A stretch of 36,986 nucleotides of DNA from a virus. A program made the position numbers and the translations under genes. Of the stretch, positions 1 to 7,233 are shown piece by piece. The notes below the pieces were generated by a model. The model was given only the letters and a program-made list of their open reading frames with translations, was not told the DNA's origin and made no database searches. The stretch covers positions 1 through 36,986 of the IMG/VR virus record IMGVR_UViG_3300032289_000434, one strand, 5' to 3'. Numbering within the stretch: position 1 is the first letter of the stretch; each line of letters starts with the position of its first letter.

Positions 1-1293
1 ACCAGCGGAAACAAAGAAATATTCCATGCTGAAATGGAATTTATTAAAGACCGCATTGTTCTTTGTGTTAATAATGAAGTTTACGAATTTCCTACCAACA
101 CTGATGCATTTGGTGATGGAAACTTAGTCTATACAAATCCAAATACTAACTATCACTACACTTCTATTGCTGCATCTGGACCAGCCATCTATACTGCTGG
201 ACACTCTGGCATTTATTCTACTATCCAGAAATATACTTTAAATACATCAGGTGCTATGCCTACTTTAACTCAGGCATCCGTTGCTGCTGAGTTACCACCA
301 GGAGAAATTGTAGAGAAGATCTACTACTATCTTGGATATATGATTATTGGAACTAGCAAAGGTGTCCGTGTTGCTGTAGTAAGTCCTGATGATGGCTCGT
401 TATCTTATGGTCCTCTTATTGTTGAAACTGTTCAACCTGTATATGACTTTGCTGCTCGTGATCGTTTCGTATGGTGCACAACTGGTATTGGCGCTCTAGA
501 TGCTGGACTTACTCGTATTGACCTAAGTACATCTATTGAGGGCGAATCACTTAGATTTGCTTATGCCAATGATTTACAATTCCCGCAAACAACAGAGCAT
601 TATACAACTGCAGTTGGATTTATTGGAACAACTAATCGTTTAGCATTTTGTACTGCCCAAGAAACTACAGATGGTGCTATCTATTTAGAATCTGCTTCTA
701 CTCTAGTACAAAGTGGATATATAACTACTGGTGCTATTCGTTATGGAACACTAGAACCTAAGAACTATAAGTTTATTCGTGCTCGTGGTGACTTTGCTAA
801 CGGCGCTATGGATATAGCAACTGTAGACTCATCCAATAATCCATACTCAGTTATTACTTATGATCTAGCAACTGGCTCTCCTGAGGCTGCTACACTTAGC
901 CCAGAGGGTCCACAAGAATACATATCATATAAATTTACGCTCTCACGTAGCGCAAGCAATACCAGCCTAGGCCCAATATTTAAGGGCTTTCAAGCGAAAT
1001 CTCTTCCAGCAACGAAACGCCAACGGTTGATTCAGTTCCCAGTATGGTGTTATGACGTGGAATCCGATAGAAACGGTATGCAGGCTGGCTATGAAGGCCG
1101 TGCATGGGAGCGTATCCAAATACTTGAATCTATTGAAGCAAATGGAGACATCATTAACGTACAAGACTTTACAACTGGTGAACGTGTACAGGCTCTTATC
1201 GAGAAGGTATCGTTTGCTCGCAAGACACCACCAAGTGCTCGTTATGATGGCTTTGGTGGTCTATTAACTATCACAGTAAGAACGGTCTTATAA
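1..1293 (+). CDS. Tail/virion structural protein, 5' end outside window
   Basis: The reading frame is open to the left edge (no stop before the ATG at 34), so this is the C-terminal part of a longer protein of at least 430 residues. It is rich in Gly, Thr, Tyr and Ile in alternating short strands with no Cys-rich or catalytic motif, which resembles beta-propeller or beta-sandwich tail proteins. Its stop overlaps the start of the holin-like gene (TAATG), placing it at the end of the late operon just before lysis. I do not recognise a specific family; the tail assignment comes from position and composition. Confidence 0.6.
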   Translation, partial: TSGNKEIFHAEMEFIKDRIVLCVNNEVYEFPTNTDAFGDGNLVYTNPNTNYHYTSIAASGPAIYTAGHSGIYSTIQKYTLNTSGAMPTLTQASVAAELPPGEIVEKIYYYLGYMIIGTSKGVRVAVVSPDDGSLSYGPLIVETVQPVYDFAARDRFVWCTTGIGALDAGLTRIDLSTSIEGESLRFAYANDLQFPQTTEHYTTAVGFIGTTNRLAFCTAQETTDGAIYLESASTLVQSGYITTGAIRYGTLEPKNYKFIRARGDFANGAMDIATVDSSNNPYSVITYDLATGSPEAATLSPEGPQEYISYKFTLSRSASNTSLGPIFKGFQAKSLPATKRQRLIQFPVWCYDVESDRNGMQAGYEGRAWERIQILESIEANGDIINVQDFTTGERVQALIEKVSFARKTPPSARYDGFGGLLTITVRTVL

Positions 1294-1487
1294 TGAGTGC
1301 TATGGACTGGGCAGGCCTACTCGTCGCCATATCTACGTTAGTAGCAAGTTATGTAGGTTCTATACGTTGGTTAGTTAAACACTATCTTGAGGAATTAAAA
1401 CCAAATGGTGGAGGTTCTGTAAAAGATCAGGTCAATAGACTTGAACAAAAGGTAGATACTCTATACCAAATCTTAATTCAGAAATGA
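1293..1487 (+). CDS. Holin-like membrane protein (64 aa)
   Basis: A short protein with one hydrophobic segment near the N-terminus (about residues 6-28, WAGLLVAISTLVASYVG) followed by a charged C-terminal heptad-like stretch (residues 42-62) likely to form a coiled coil. This N-membrane/C-coiled-coil layout is common in small lysis-cassette proteins of actinophages. It overlaps the upstream tail gene by one base and lies 6 bases before the endolysin, supporting a role in membrane permeabilisation. It could instead be a membrane anchor or antiholin, because a second small membrane protein follows the endolysin. Confidence 0.6.
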   Translation: MSAMDWAGLLVAISTLVASYVGSIRWLVKHYLEELKPNGGGSVKDQVNRLEQKVDTLYQILIQK

Positions 1488-1493
1488 GGGACA

Positions 1494-1943
1494 ATGACAA
1501 CTGTTGCCAAGAAAGCCACTCCTGCTGCAATTGCTGTGTTGCGCCAAGCGACGGCATTACGGCCACAAAGGAAGAAAGCCTCAGATGGGCTCCTTCCGAG
1601 TGCTGCTCATATAAAGGCCAGTCCTAATTCAGATCACAATACAGGCTTTGCAGTAGATTTAACACATGATCCATCACATGGGATAGACTGTTTTTTAATA
1701 TACGAAAGACTAAAGAGTGACCCTAGAGTAAAGTACTTGATCTTTACTGGCAAGATATGGTCTACTAAAAATGGTGAATCTAAATATACTGGTTCTAATA
1801 AACATAATAAACATCTACATATTTCCATCAAGGAAAACTGCGGAAATGATACATCTCCATGGTTCCCTTGGTTGGGAGAAGCAACAACCCTAAACAAGGT
1901 AAAGGCCGTAGTAAAGCCATTACCAAAGAAAGAGAGCAAATGA
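1494..1943 (+). CDS. Endolysin, peptidase M15-like (149 aa)
   Basis: Predicted zinc peptidase that cuts peptidoglycan cross-links or stem peptides (M15/VanY/D-Ala-D-Ala carboxypeptidase-like). The signature SDHNTGFAVDL at residues 46-56 supplies His48 and Asp55, and NKHLHIS at 105-111 supplies the HxH pair (His107/His109). The C-terminal tail is short and Lys/Pro-rich, and no cell-wall-binding domain is visible, so it is a minimal single-domain enzyme. RBS-like GAGGGA precedes the ATG. It is flanked by two small membrane proteins, the normal lysis-cassette context. No signal peptide is seen, so export would need a holin. Confidence 0.88.
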   Translation: MTTVAKKATPAAIAVLRQATALRPQRKKASDGLLPSAAHIKASPNSDHNTGFAVDLTHDPSHGIDCFLIYERLKSDPRVKYLIFTGKIWSTKNGESKYTGSNKHNKHLHISIKENCGNDTSPWFPWLGEATTLNKVKAVVKPLPKKESK

Positions 1944-2143
1944 AGTTCAAACTAACCGCCCGTCAGAAGAAGGCTTTTAAGTCCTACTTCCGTGCTGTAC
2001 TTGCATCCGCAGTTACCCTAGGTCTAGCACTTGCTGTTGATCTAGCCCCTCAATACGCTATTGCTATCGGCGCTATCTTTGGTCCATTGGCTAAATGGGC
2101 AGATGTTGCCGAAAAAGACTTTGGCGTTGGAGCCAATAAGTAG
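1940..2143 (+). CDS. Small membrane protein, holin candidate (67 aa)
   Basis: The ATG at 1940 overlaps the endolysin stop (ATGA); in-frame codons upstream lie inside the endolysin and were not used. The first about 18 residues are basic (MKFKLTARQKKAFKSYF), followed by two adjacent hydrophobic stretches (about residues 20-34 and 38-53), then a charged tail. Two short transmembrane segments with a basic N-terminus fit a class II-like holin. It is the last gene before a strong terminator. Which of the two membrane proteins is the holin cannot be decided from sequence. Confidence 0.65.
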   Translation: MKFKLTARQKKAFKSYFRAVLASAVTLGLALAVDLAPQYAIAIGAIFGPLAKWADVAEKDFGVGANK

Positions 2144-2223
2144 CCCAAATCGGGCTTTAAAGGCCGTTTTTAGACAATTAACCCCCCTACCTAAGGTAAT
2201 TCCATAGGACTGGGGGGTTTTTT
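2142..2223 (+). terminator. Double rho-independent terminator after lysis genes
   Basis: A first hairpin pairs AGCCC (2142-2146) with GGGCT (2152-2156) right at the stop codon. The second, stronger one pairs AACCCCCC (2180-2187) with GGGGGGTT (2212-2219) and is followed by a T-run (2218-2223). Its 24-base loop contains another small stem, TACC/GGTA (2188-2198). It marks the end of the late operon. Confidence 0.85.
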
Positions 2224-2454
2224 GTCGTTAGTAGGGTATGCACTTCCCCTTGCACGCCCTACCAACTTCTGATATTGTAGCACATGCAGGGCAACCTGTG
2301 GGGCAGAAACTTCAAATGACGGGTGACGGCAAAAGCCTAACCAGCCATTCTACCAACCAAGATTTTTCTTGGGGGGTGGGGGGGCATTTCTTAAATTCAG
2401 GGTTCAGGCAGCGTTCGATTTGCGATAGCAAATAGGATCTGTTAGGATACCGCT
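2224..2454. other. Intergenic region with hairpin and G-tract
   Basis: About 230 bases without a convincing gene. It contains a perfect small hairpin CCAAGA-TTTT-TCTTGG (2357-2372), running into a G-tract (2371-2385, all G except one T), and the promoter at its right end. A weak second promoter-like pair, TTGCAC (2250-2255) and TATTGT (2273-2278) with 17-base spacing, points the same way. An open frame at 2238-2435 lacks an RBS and coding-like composition and is not called. Confidence 0.6.
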
Positions 2455-2455
2455 A
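2418..2455 (+). promoter_or_regulatory. Leaderless early promoter with palindromic operator candidate
   Basis: -35 TTGCGA (2420-2425), 17-base spacer, -10 TAGGAT (2443-2448). A start 7 bases downstream falls on the ATG at 2455, and no Shine-Dalgarno sequence lies before that ATG, so the first early mRNA is probably leaderless, as is common in actinobacteria. The -35 box is inside a perfect inverted repeat ATTTGC-GATA-GCAAAT (2418-2433), a plausible repressor site. The promoter call is inference from sequence match. Confidence 0.6.
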
Positions 2456-3210
2456 TGACAACATTACCTCAACACGTATCGTACTCGGCTCTCGGCACAT
2501 TTTTAGAATGTGGCTGGAAATATAATCTAACTAAACTACAAGGTGTCCAAGAAGGACATGCTGTTTGGTTTACTGGTGGTTCTGCCGTTCATAAGGCTAC
2601 AGAACTATATGACTTAAATCCTCTAAAGTATTCTACACTTGAAGAACTATGGAATGAAGCATGGTTTCAACAGGTTAAAGAAGATGAAGAAATCAATGGC
2701 GACATGAACGACTGGCAATATCGTGGTCGTGAAGATATGTCGTGGTGGTACGGCGAAGGTTTATGGATGCTGGAGCGTTGGGCTGATTTCAGAGCCAATG
2801 GTTGGGGCATCTATAAAGACTATGTAGAAAAACAGTTTGAAGTGCCTCTCGTGGATACAACTGTTAAGATGGCCATTGACCGAGTGATGACGGATTTTGA
2901 TGGCAACATAGTCCTCCTTGATATAAAGACAGGGGCGTCATCCCAAAGGCACCCACTTCAACTTGCTACTTATGCGTGGGCTTTGCGCAAAATGGACGGC
3001 CTTGAAGTGAACAAAGCAGGCTTTTGGGATGCACGAAGTGGACATGTGTCCATATGGAATCTTGAACATTTAGCAACAGAAAAAGTAGAGGAAATATTCC
3101 TTGGCTTTGATAAGGCTCGTAAGGCTGATATCTTCCTACCTAACTTGAGCAACTGTGGTCGCTGTGGTGTATTATCCTATTGCAAGTTTATGAATGGGAG
3201 GAACTCATGA
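2455..3210 (+). CDS. PD-(D/E)XK nuclease, RecB/Cas4-like, with Fe-S cysteines
   Basis: Predicted DNA exonuclease (251 aa) for phage replication or recombination. Nuclease motifs in order: GSAVHKATE with His46, AIDR around Asp142, LLDIKTG with Asp156/Lys158, and QLATYAWAL with Gln169. Four cysteines, C19 near the N-terminus and C234, C237, C243 near the C-terminus, match the split 4Fe-4S ligands of Cas4/AddB-type nucleases. It is the first gene of the early operon; its ATG sits at the predicted transcription start with no RBS. Its stop overlaps the next ATG. Family call is firm; the biological substrate is not known. Confidence 0.88.
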   Translation: MTTLPQHVSYSALGTFLECGWKYNLTKLQGVQEGHAVWFTGGSAVHKATELYDLNPLKYSTLEELWNEAWFQQVKEDEEINGDMNDWQYRGREDMSWWYGEGLWMLERWADFRANGWGIYKDYVEKQFEVPLVDTTVKMAIDRVMTDFDGNIVLLDIKTGASSQRHPLQLATYAWALRKMDGLEVNKAGFWDARSGHVSIWNLEHLATEKVEEIFLGFDKARKADIFLPNLSNCGRCGVLSYCKFMNGRNS

Positions 3211-3347
3211 ATTACGATCACTTTGGTGAAGAGTGGTATGGAAACTGTGGCGCATGTGGCTTAGATCTGTATGCACCTACTAAACTTGAATATCTATATC
3301 AGTTTGGGAAACATACTCACTCTGATAAATGCCTTGGTGGTTACTAA
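3207..3347 (+). CDS. Small zinc-binding protein (46 aa)
   Basis: A 46-codon gene overlapping the nuclease stop (ATGA) and the following start (TAATG). It carries CGAC (residues 14-17) and a later HTHSDKC (36-42), spacing suited to one zinc site. RBS GGGAGG lies 10 bases before the ATG. Function unknown; such tiny zinc proteins are common in actinophage early operons. Confidence 0.7.
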   Translation: MNYDHFGEEWYGNCGACGLDLYAPTKLEYLYQFGKHTHSDKCLGGY

Positions 3348-3490
3348 TGAAGTCTAGATTGATTTGTTCTAATTGTGGCTGGATATATCGTTTTATTTGG
3401 CCTTATCGTTTTACTAGCAAGATACCACCTTGCCCTATTTGCGATTCTCATATGGATGGCATTAGAATTCTTACTTACAAGAATAGATAA
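3347..3490 (+). CDS. Small zinc-ribbon protein (47 aa)
   Basis: Starts by a one-base overlap with the preceding stop. Two CxxC knuckles, CSNC (residues 7-10) and CPIC (29-32), form a compact rubredoxin/zinc-ribbon pattern; the stretch between them is aromatic (WIYRFIWPYRF). It ends 11 bases before the next start. No function can be assigned beyond probable zinc binding. Confidence 0.7.
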   Translation: MKSRLICSNCGWIYRFIWPYRFTSKIPPCPICDSHMDGIRILTYKNR

Positions 3491-3501
3491 GGAGATAAAC
3501 A

Positions 3502-3924
3502 ATGGCAAATGCTAACTTCCAAGTTAGTAGCAAACTGCCTGATGGTCGCATCTTTGTGATCGCAGGCGATACAGCAGATGAGTTCAAGTCTAACTTGACT
3601 CATATTCTAGGAGATGTCGGAGCAGAGAATTTAATCTCTACAATGGCAACTTCTGTAGAGGGAGCACCTACATCAATGGCGCAAGCCGTAGGTAATCTTG
3701 CACAAGGACTAGGTGCTACACCAGTATCTGCTCCAACACAAACTTTCTCACCAAGCACAGGCCCATCAGGCCGTGCATGTAAGCATGGTGAGATGACCAA
3801 GCGGACAGGTGCTGGTGCTAAGGGTCCATGGAAGGCATATATGTGTCCTTCTCCTAAGGGAACACCTGACCAATGCGAACCAATATGGATTCGTAGAACT
3901 GACTCAGATTGGAACTCATTCTAA
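3502..3924 (+). CDS. Zinc-binding early protein with Ala/Pro linker
   Basis: 140 aa with strong RBS AAGGAGATAAACA before ATG. The N-terminal 50 residues form an alpha/beta segment (FQVSSKLPDGRIFVIAGDT), followed by a Ala/Pro/Thr-rich linker (about 55-90) and a C-terminal metal-binding part with C93, H95, C115 and C125 (CKHGEM ... YMCPSPKGTPDQC). Position between a nuclease and a replicative ATPase suggests a nucleic-acid-binding role, possibly single-strand binding, but no OB-fold signature can be seen. Similar zinc-tailed early proteins occur in actinophages. Confidence 0.75.
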   Translation: MANANFQVSSKLPDGRIFVIAGDTADEFKSNLTHILGDVGAENLISTMATSVEGAPTSMAQAVGNLAQGLGATPVSAPTQTFSPSTGPSGRACKHGEMTKRTGAGAKGPWKAYMCPSPKGTPDQCEPIWIRRTDSDWNSF

Positions 3925-3998
3925 TGTTGCAACAAGTATTATTATCAATTACAGTAATTGGCGCAGCATTTTTAGTGATTACATATCTAGGGAAGTAA
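3924..3998 (+). CDS. Tiny membrane peptide (24 aa)
   Basis: A 25-codon frame fills the gap exactly: its ATG overlaps the preceding TAA (TAATG) and its TAA is followed immediately by the next ATG. The product MLQQVLLSITVIGAAFLVITY followed by LGK is a single hydrophobic helix with a Lys at the end. Tight packing with both neighbours and the membrane-helix composition argue for a real gene, translated by coupling, as there is no separate RBS. Possible membrane anchor or toxin-like peptide; unproven. Confidence 0.5.
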   Translation: MLQQVLLSITVIGAAFLVITYLGK

Positions 3999-4787
3999 AT
4001 GAGAACTTTAGCCCGTGCAGTAGGTAGTAAGGATATCGGTGGTGAACCATTACCAACGGTATTTCGTACCTTTGACGTAAACAAAATCGTCATACGACGG
4101 GCAGAAGTGTCTATGATTGCAGGAACTCCAGGGGCAGGTAAATCAACACTTGCCCTTGCAGTTGCTTTAAGATCCAAGGTTCCTACTTTATATATAAGTG
4201 CAGACACTAATGCTCATACTATGGCTATGCGTTTGCTATCAATGATTTCTGGACAGCCACAATCAACGGCTGAACAGATGCTCATAGAGAACGTTGAGGA
4301 GTCTCGTAAGACTATCAATGAACATTCAGGGCATATATTCTGGTCATTTGACTCAGCCCCTACTCTGGCTGATTTGGATATGGAAGTATGTGCTTTTGAA
4401 GAACTATGGGGTTGTCCACCAACTTTAATCGTTATAGATAATCTAGTTGATATATCTAACGATAATGGTGAAGAGTTCGCAGCGATGCGTTCTACAATTA
4501 AAGAACTGAAATATCTTGCAAGAGATACTAATGCTGCAGTTCTTCTTCTTCATCATACGAAGGAGTCGTATCCTGGCAATCCTTGTCAGCCACGATCAGC
4601 ATTACAAGGTATGGTTGCTCAACTTCCTGCCTTGATTTTAACTGTTGGAACAAATGCTCCTGGATATATTGCTGTCGCACCTGTTAAAAACAGATACGGC
4701 AAAGCAGATCCAAGTGGAGATACTTCGTTCTGGCTACAATTTAATCCAGAAGTGATGGAAGTTTCCGATATTCCTGAAAGAATATGA
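3999..4787 (+). CDS. RecA/DnaB-fold ATPase, RepA-like replicative helicase candidate
   Basis: 262 aa, one RecA-type ATPase core. Walker A GTPGAGKST at residues 42-50; Walker B LIVIDNL at 143-149; a sensor-type LLHHTKE at 183-189 as seen in hexameric RepA/DnaB-like (AAA_25) ATPases. The N-terminal DnaB primase-interaction domain is absent, so it is either a RepA-like helicase or a RadA/loader-like ATPase. Located upstream of the split primase, it is the only helicase candidate in the window. It overlaps the next gene by 4 bases (ATGA). Confidence 0.82.
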   Translation: MRTLARAVGSKDIGGEPLPTVFRTFDVNKIVIRRAEVSMIAGTPGAGKSTLALAVALRSKVPTLYISADTNAHTMAMRLLSMISGQPQSTAEQMLIENVEESRKTINEHSGHIFWSFDSAPTLADLDMEVCAFEELWGCPPTLIVIDNLVDISNDNGEEFAAMRSTIKELKYLARDTNAAVLLLHHTKESYPGNPCQPRSALQGMVAQLPALILTVGTNAPGYIAVAPVKNRYGKADPSGDTSFWLQFNPEVMEVSDIPERI

Positions 4788-4999
4788 GCGCCAAGGATAT
4801 CTGGGAATTAAAACCAGACTATAAAGAATCAATGGATATACGTGGTGAACCTACCAAAGTATGTCCTTGTGGTTCTTATATCTGGAAACTACTCGTCGAA
4901 TGGGATGACGATAGTGATACAATAAGTTCATACTTTATCGATATGGAGTGTGCTGTCTGTGGGACAAAGGCAACAGCCCCAACAGAGGAGAAACTATGA
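4784..4999 (+). CDS. Zinc-ribbon protein (71 aa)
   Basis: Overlaps the ATPase stop by ATGA. Two knuckles, CPCG (residues 27-30, with Cys27/Cys29) and CAVCG (55-59), flank a beta-rich acidic middle (WDDDSDTISSYFIDMEC). Probably a small zinc-stabilised protein; function unknown. Its end provides the RBS (GAGGAG) of the following secreted protein. Confidence 0.72.
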   Translation: MSAKDIWELKPDYKESMDIRGEPTKVCPCGSYIWKLLVEWDDDSDTISSYFIDMECAVCGTKATAPTEEKL

Positions 5000-5418
5000 A
5001 GAAAAACAACCTGAAATACATATTGATGTGTTTTGTGGTCTTTGCGGGTTTCTGGCCTCATCATGCGGTTGCGACTATGTTGGTCGTAACCCCTATGAAG
5101 CCTGAATGCATAGAAACAAAACTAACTATCAGTCAAAGTAAAACACTTGCTAAGCGTTACGCTAAGATGAAAGTGAGATTACAAGGTTGGAATGATCGTG
5201 AGTGGAAATCTTTATTACTACTCTGGTCCAAGGAATCTCGCTGGGATTACACAGCAGATAACCCAAAGTCTACTGCTTACGGAATACCCCAAATTCTCGG
5301 AATGTCAGAAGATACTACCCCTACTCAACAAGTTGACTTAGGGTTGAAATACATCAAAAAACGGTATAAAACGCCTACTTTGGCGCTTCAACACCACTTG
5401 CGAAAGGGTTGGTATTAA
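4996..5418 (+). CDS. Secreted lytic-transglycosylase-like protein (140 aa)
   Basis: Start chosen at 4996 (ATGA overlap, RBS GAGGAG 5 bases upstream) because it gives a clean signal peptide: basic MKKNNLK, hydrophobic core to about residue 20, small residues near 25-27. The mature part has an SLT-like pattern: catalytic Glu80 in WSKESRW, the AYGIPQ motif at 94-99, and a C-terminal LALQHHLRKGWY tail like those of actinobacterial and actinophage transglycosylases. It would cleave glycan strands outside the membrane. Odd feature: it lies inside the replication operon, far from the lysis cassette. Confidence 0.82.
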   Translation: MKKNNLKYILMCFVVFAGFWPHHAVATMLVVTPMKPECIETKLTISQSKTLAKRYAKMKVRLQGWNDREWKSLLLLWSKESRWDYTADNPKSTAYGIPQILGMSEDTTPTQQVDLGLKYIKKRYKTPTLALQHHLRKGWY

Positions 5419-5425
5419 AGACTAA

Positions 5426-5797
5426 ATGGCAAACAAGAATGGTCGCAAAGGATCTTTATTTGAAACAACTGTATTAAAATGGTTGCGTTCTAAAAATGTA
5501 GTAGCCGAAAGATTAACTAAGGCTGGTGCTAAAGATGAAGGCGACATTGTTGTTATGGCCAATGGTAAAACTTATATCCTGGAACTCAAGGCGACTAAGG
5601 CGCTCAAGTTGCCTGAGTTCTGGAATGAAGCAACAGTTGAAGCAAAGCATTATGCAGAGGCACGTTCACTTAGCGAGGTACCACCATCTTATGTTATAGT
5701 TAAGCGTAGGATGGCAGGCATCGATCAAGCATGGGTGGTGGAAGATTTCAACCAATGGATCAAGAAAGTCACATCGTGCAGATGTGCTACCAATTAA
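5426..5797 (+). CDS. Holliday-junction-resolvase-like PD-(D/E)XK nuclease
   Basis: 123 aa. N-terminal GRKGSLFE with Glu13, AKDEGDIVV with Asp40, and ILELKAT with Glu53/Lys55 form the endonuclease core of the archaeal-Hjc-like/RecB-like group. Predicted to cut branched DNA during replication or before packaging. It starts 7 bases after the transglycosylase gene and overlaps the primase zinc-finger gene by 14 bases. It could also be a general repair nuclease of the same fold. Confidence 0.8.
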   Translation: MANKNGRKGSLFETTVLKWLRSKNVVAERLTKAGAKDEGDIVVMANGKTYILELKATKALKLPEFWNEATVEAKHYAEARSLSEVPPSYVIVKRRMAGIDQAWVVEDFNQWIKKVTSCRCATN

Positions 5798-6152
5798 ACC
5801 AATACTAGAACACTATGGAGCAAATGTACCAGAACGAAGTGGATGGTCAAGTATCAGATGTCCATTCCACGACGACACACATAAGTCAGCCACAGTCAAC
5901 ACTAGAGAAAATGTATTTTGTTGTTTCGCCTGTCAAATTAAAGGAAACACTTATAACATTATTATGGGGAAAGAGGGGCTAAAGTTTTATGAAGCAGTCA
6001 AGTTCGCAGAGAGAATCTCTGGGCAGAGCAGCCAAGTATTACGCAGGAGCAATACACGAAGCGGAGGATTACCTCGTAGAACGGGGGATTACTCTGGAAG
6101 TAGCGAAGAAAGTGGGATTGGGCGTCGTGCTCGATCCAGTTACGGGTCATGA
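5784..6152 (+). CDS. DNA primase, N-terminal CHC2-type zinc-finger part
   Basis: 122 aa. CPFHDDTHKSATVN (Cys26, His29) followed by CCFAC (Cys47, Cys50) is the CHC2 zinc-binding domain of DnaG-type primases, used for template recognition. Sense coding runs to about residue 80 (AVKFAERISGQSS); the remaining 40 residues are Ser/Arg/Gly-rich and look like out-of-frame translation of the TOPRIM gene beginning at 5989 in the +1 frame. The first part of one split primase; see next entry. Confidence 0.82.
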   Translation: MLPIKPILEHYGANVPERSGWSSIRCPFHDDTHKSATVNTRENVFCCFACQIKGNTYNIIMGKEGLKFYEAVKFAERISGQSSQVLRRSNTRSGGLPRRTGDYSGSSEESGIGRRARSSYGS

Positions 6153-6615
6153 GCAATATCAAAATAGACTTTCTATCCCGTATATTACTCGTACGGGTGT
6201 GGTTGACCTCAGGTTCAGGTCAATGGATTCGCAAGAACCGAAGTATATGGGGTTGGCTGGTGCAAACACACACCTATTCAACACGCGATCATTCTTCAAA
6301 GCATCCACATACATTTGTATTTGTGAGGGTGAGATTGACACGATTACGTTGGATTATGTTTGTGGTTTGCCTTCTGTCGGAGTACCAGGAGTGAACAATT
6401 GGAAGAAGCATTACACGAAGTTGTTAGCAGACTTCGATAAAGTATTCATGTTTGCTGATGGAGATCAAGCAGGACATGAGTTTTCTAAATCCTTAACTCG
6501 TGAACTAGGTAATGTAATTACTGTTCAGATGCCTGAGGGTGAAGATGTTAATTCAATGTATCTCAAGCAAGGGGCTGAGTACTTTAAGCAGAAGGTGGCT
6601 AACTCACAATGTTAA
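5989..6615 (+). CDS. DNA primase, TOPRIM catalytic part
   Basis: 208 aa in the +1 frame relative to the zinc-finger gene, overlapping it by 164 bases. TOPRIM motifs: CEGEIDT (Glu113) and FADGDQAG (Asp157, Asp159), the metal-binding acidic residues for RNA primer synthesis. Residues 13-33 (RAAKYYAG ... YLVERGIT) continue where the zinc-finger protein stops making sense, so the two halves equal one normal DnaG-like core. AAGAGGGG lies 10 bases before this ATG, allowing independent initiation; a +1 frameshift or an assembly indel are alternatives. Confidence 0.82.
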   Translation: MKQSSSQRESLGRAAKYYAGAIHEAEDYLVERGITLEVAKKVGLGVVLDPVTGHEQYQNRLSIPYITRTGVVDLRFRSMDSQEPKYMGLAGANTHLFNTRSFFKASTYICICEGEIDTITLDYVCGLPSVGVPGVNNWKKHYTKLLADFDKVFMFADGDQAGHEFSKSLTRELGNVITVQMPEGEDVNSMYLKQGAEYFKQKVANSQC

Positions 6616-6959
6616 TTCCAACAGAAAAAGGATATAAGTGCGAAGACTGTGACTTTAATACTCCTGATATCTTTGCATTCTTAGATCATTGTGATATTGG
6701 ATTTGAGTGGAAGGTTCGTTTGAGTAATCAATACTCATTAGAACTATTTGCTATCCTTGATGAGATGGCTCATCTTGTAGATCATGGGGATTTAGATAGT
6801 CTGTATGACTTAATCCAATCTATTGCTTTGGCATTGGTTAATGCATCAGAAGGTGAAAGTGTATTACATAGATTTATCAATGAAGCACATACAGTAGAAC
6901 TTGCAGCAGATTTAGTACAAGGGGTAGAGGAACTATTAAAGGAGCAAGATGATAAGTAA
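6609..6959 (+). CDS. Early protein with N-terminal zinc-finger-like motif
   Basis: 116 aa, overlapping the primase end by 7 bases. The N-terminus has CEDCDFNTPDIFAFLDHCD (residues 11-29), a CxxC...HC pattern close to a C2H2-type finger; the rest is predicted all-alpha and acidic. No enzyme motif is seen. Location suggests a replication accessory or regulatory role, which is inference. Confidence 0.7.
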   Translation: MLIPTEKGYKCEDCDFNTPDIFAFLDHCDIGFEWKVRLSNQYSLELFAILDEMAHLVDHGDLDSLYDLIQSIALALVNASEGESVLHRFINEAHTVELAADLVQGVEELLKEQDDK

Positions 6960-7233
6960 GCAGTTTGAATCAGCGTTAAGTAATGCCTTTGGTGAACTAG
7001 AGGAGTTGTTACTATCTAAGCATAAGGATTACGGCCCTAAGAATATTGCAGATGCACCAGGGGGTGCTATCAATGGACTTAGAGTTCGTATGCATGACAA
7101 GTTGGCTAGGATCAATAACCTAGTCGATAGTGGTAAGAATCCTGAGCATGAGTCTCTTGAAGATTCATTCAAGGATATGGCTAACTACGCAGTTATAGGA
7201 CTGCTAGTACTTAGAGGGGACTGGACCAAATGA
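6949..7233 (+). CDS. DUF1599 / Nmad1-like protein (94 aa)
   Basis: Contains SKHKDYGPKNI (residues 23-33), NGLRVRMHDKLARI (44-57) and a conserved EDSFKDMANYAVIG (70-83), the signature of the DUF1599 / nucleotide-modification-associated domain 1 family: a small all-alpha, MazG-like fold often found beside phage nucleotide metabolism genes. The His/Asp/Glu residues suggest metal-dependent nucleotide binding. It overlaps both neighbours (11 bases and 4 bases). No modified-base synthesis gene is visible nearby, so its role here is open. Confidence 0.75.
   Translation: MISKQFESALSNAFGELEELLLSKHKDYGPKNIADAPGGAINGLRVRMHDKLARINNLVDSGKNPEHESLEDSFKDMANYAVIGLLVLRGDWTK

Noticed and set aside
2281-2362. 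Possible tRNA (minus-strand TTGGTTGGTAGAATGG resembles a D-arm)
   Set aside because: No matching T-arm, anticodon stem or acceptor pairing could be built on either strand.
2238-2435. 65-aa open frame in the lysis-early gap
   Set aside because: No RBS, passes through a G-tract and hairpin, and protein composition is not convincing.
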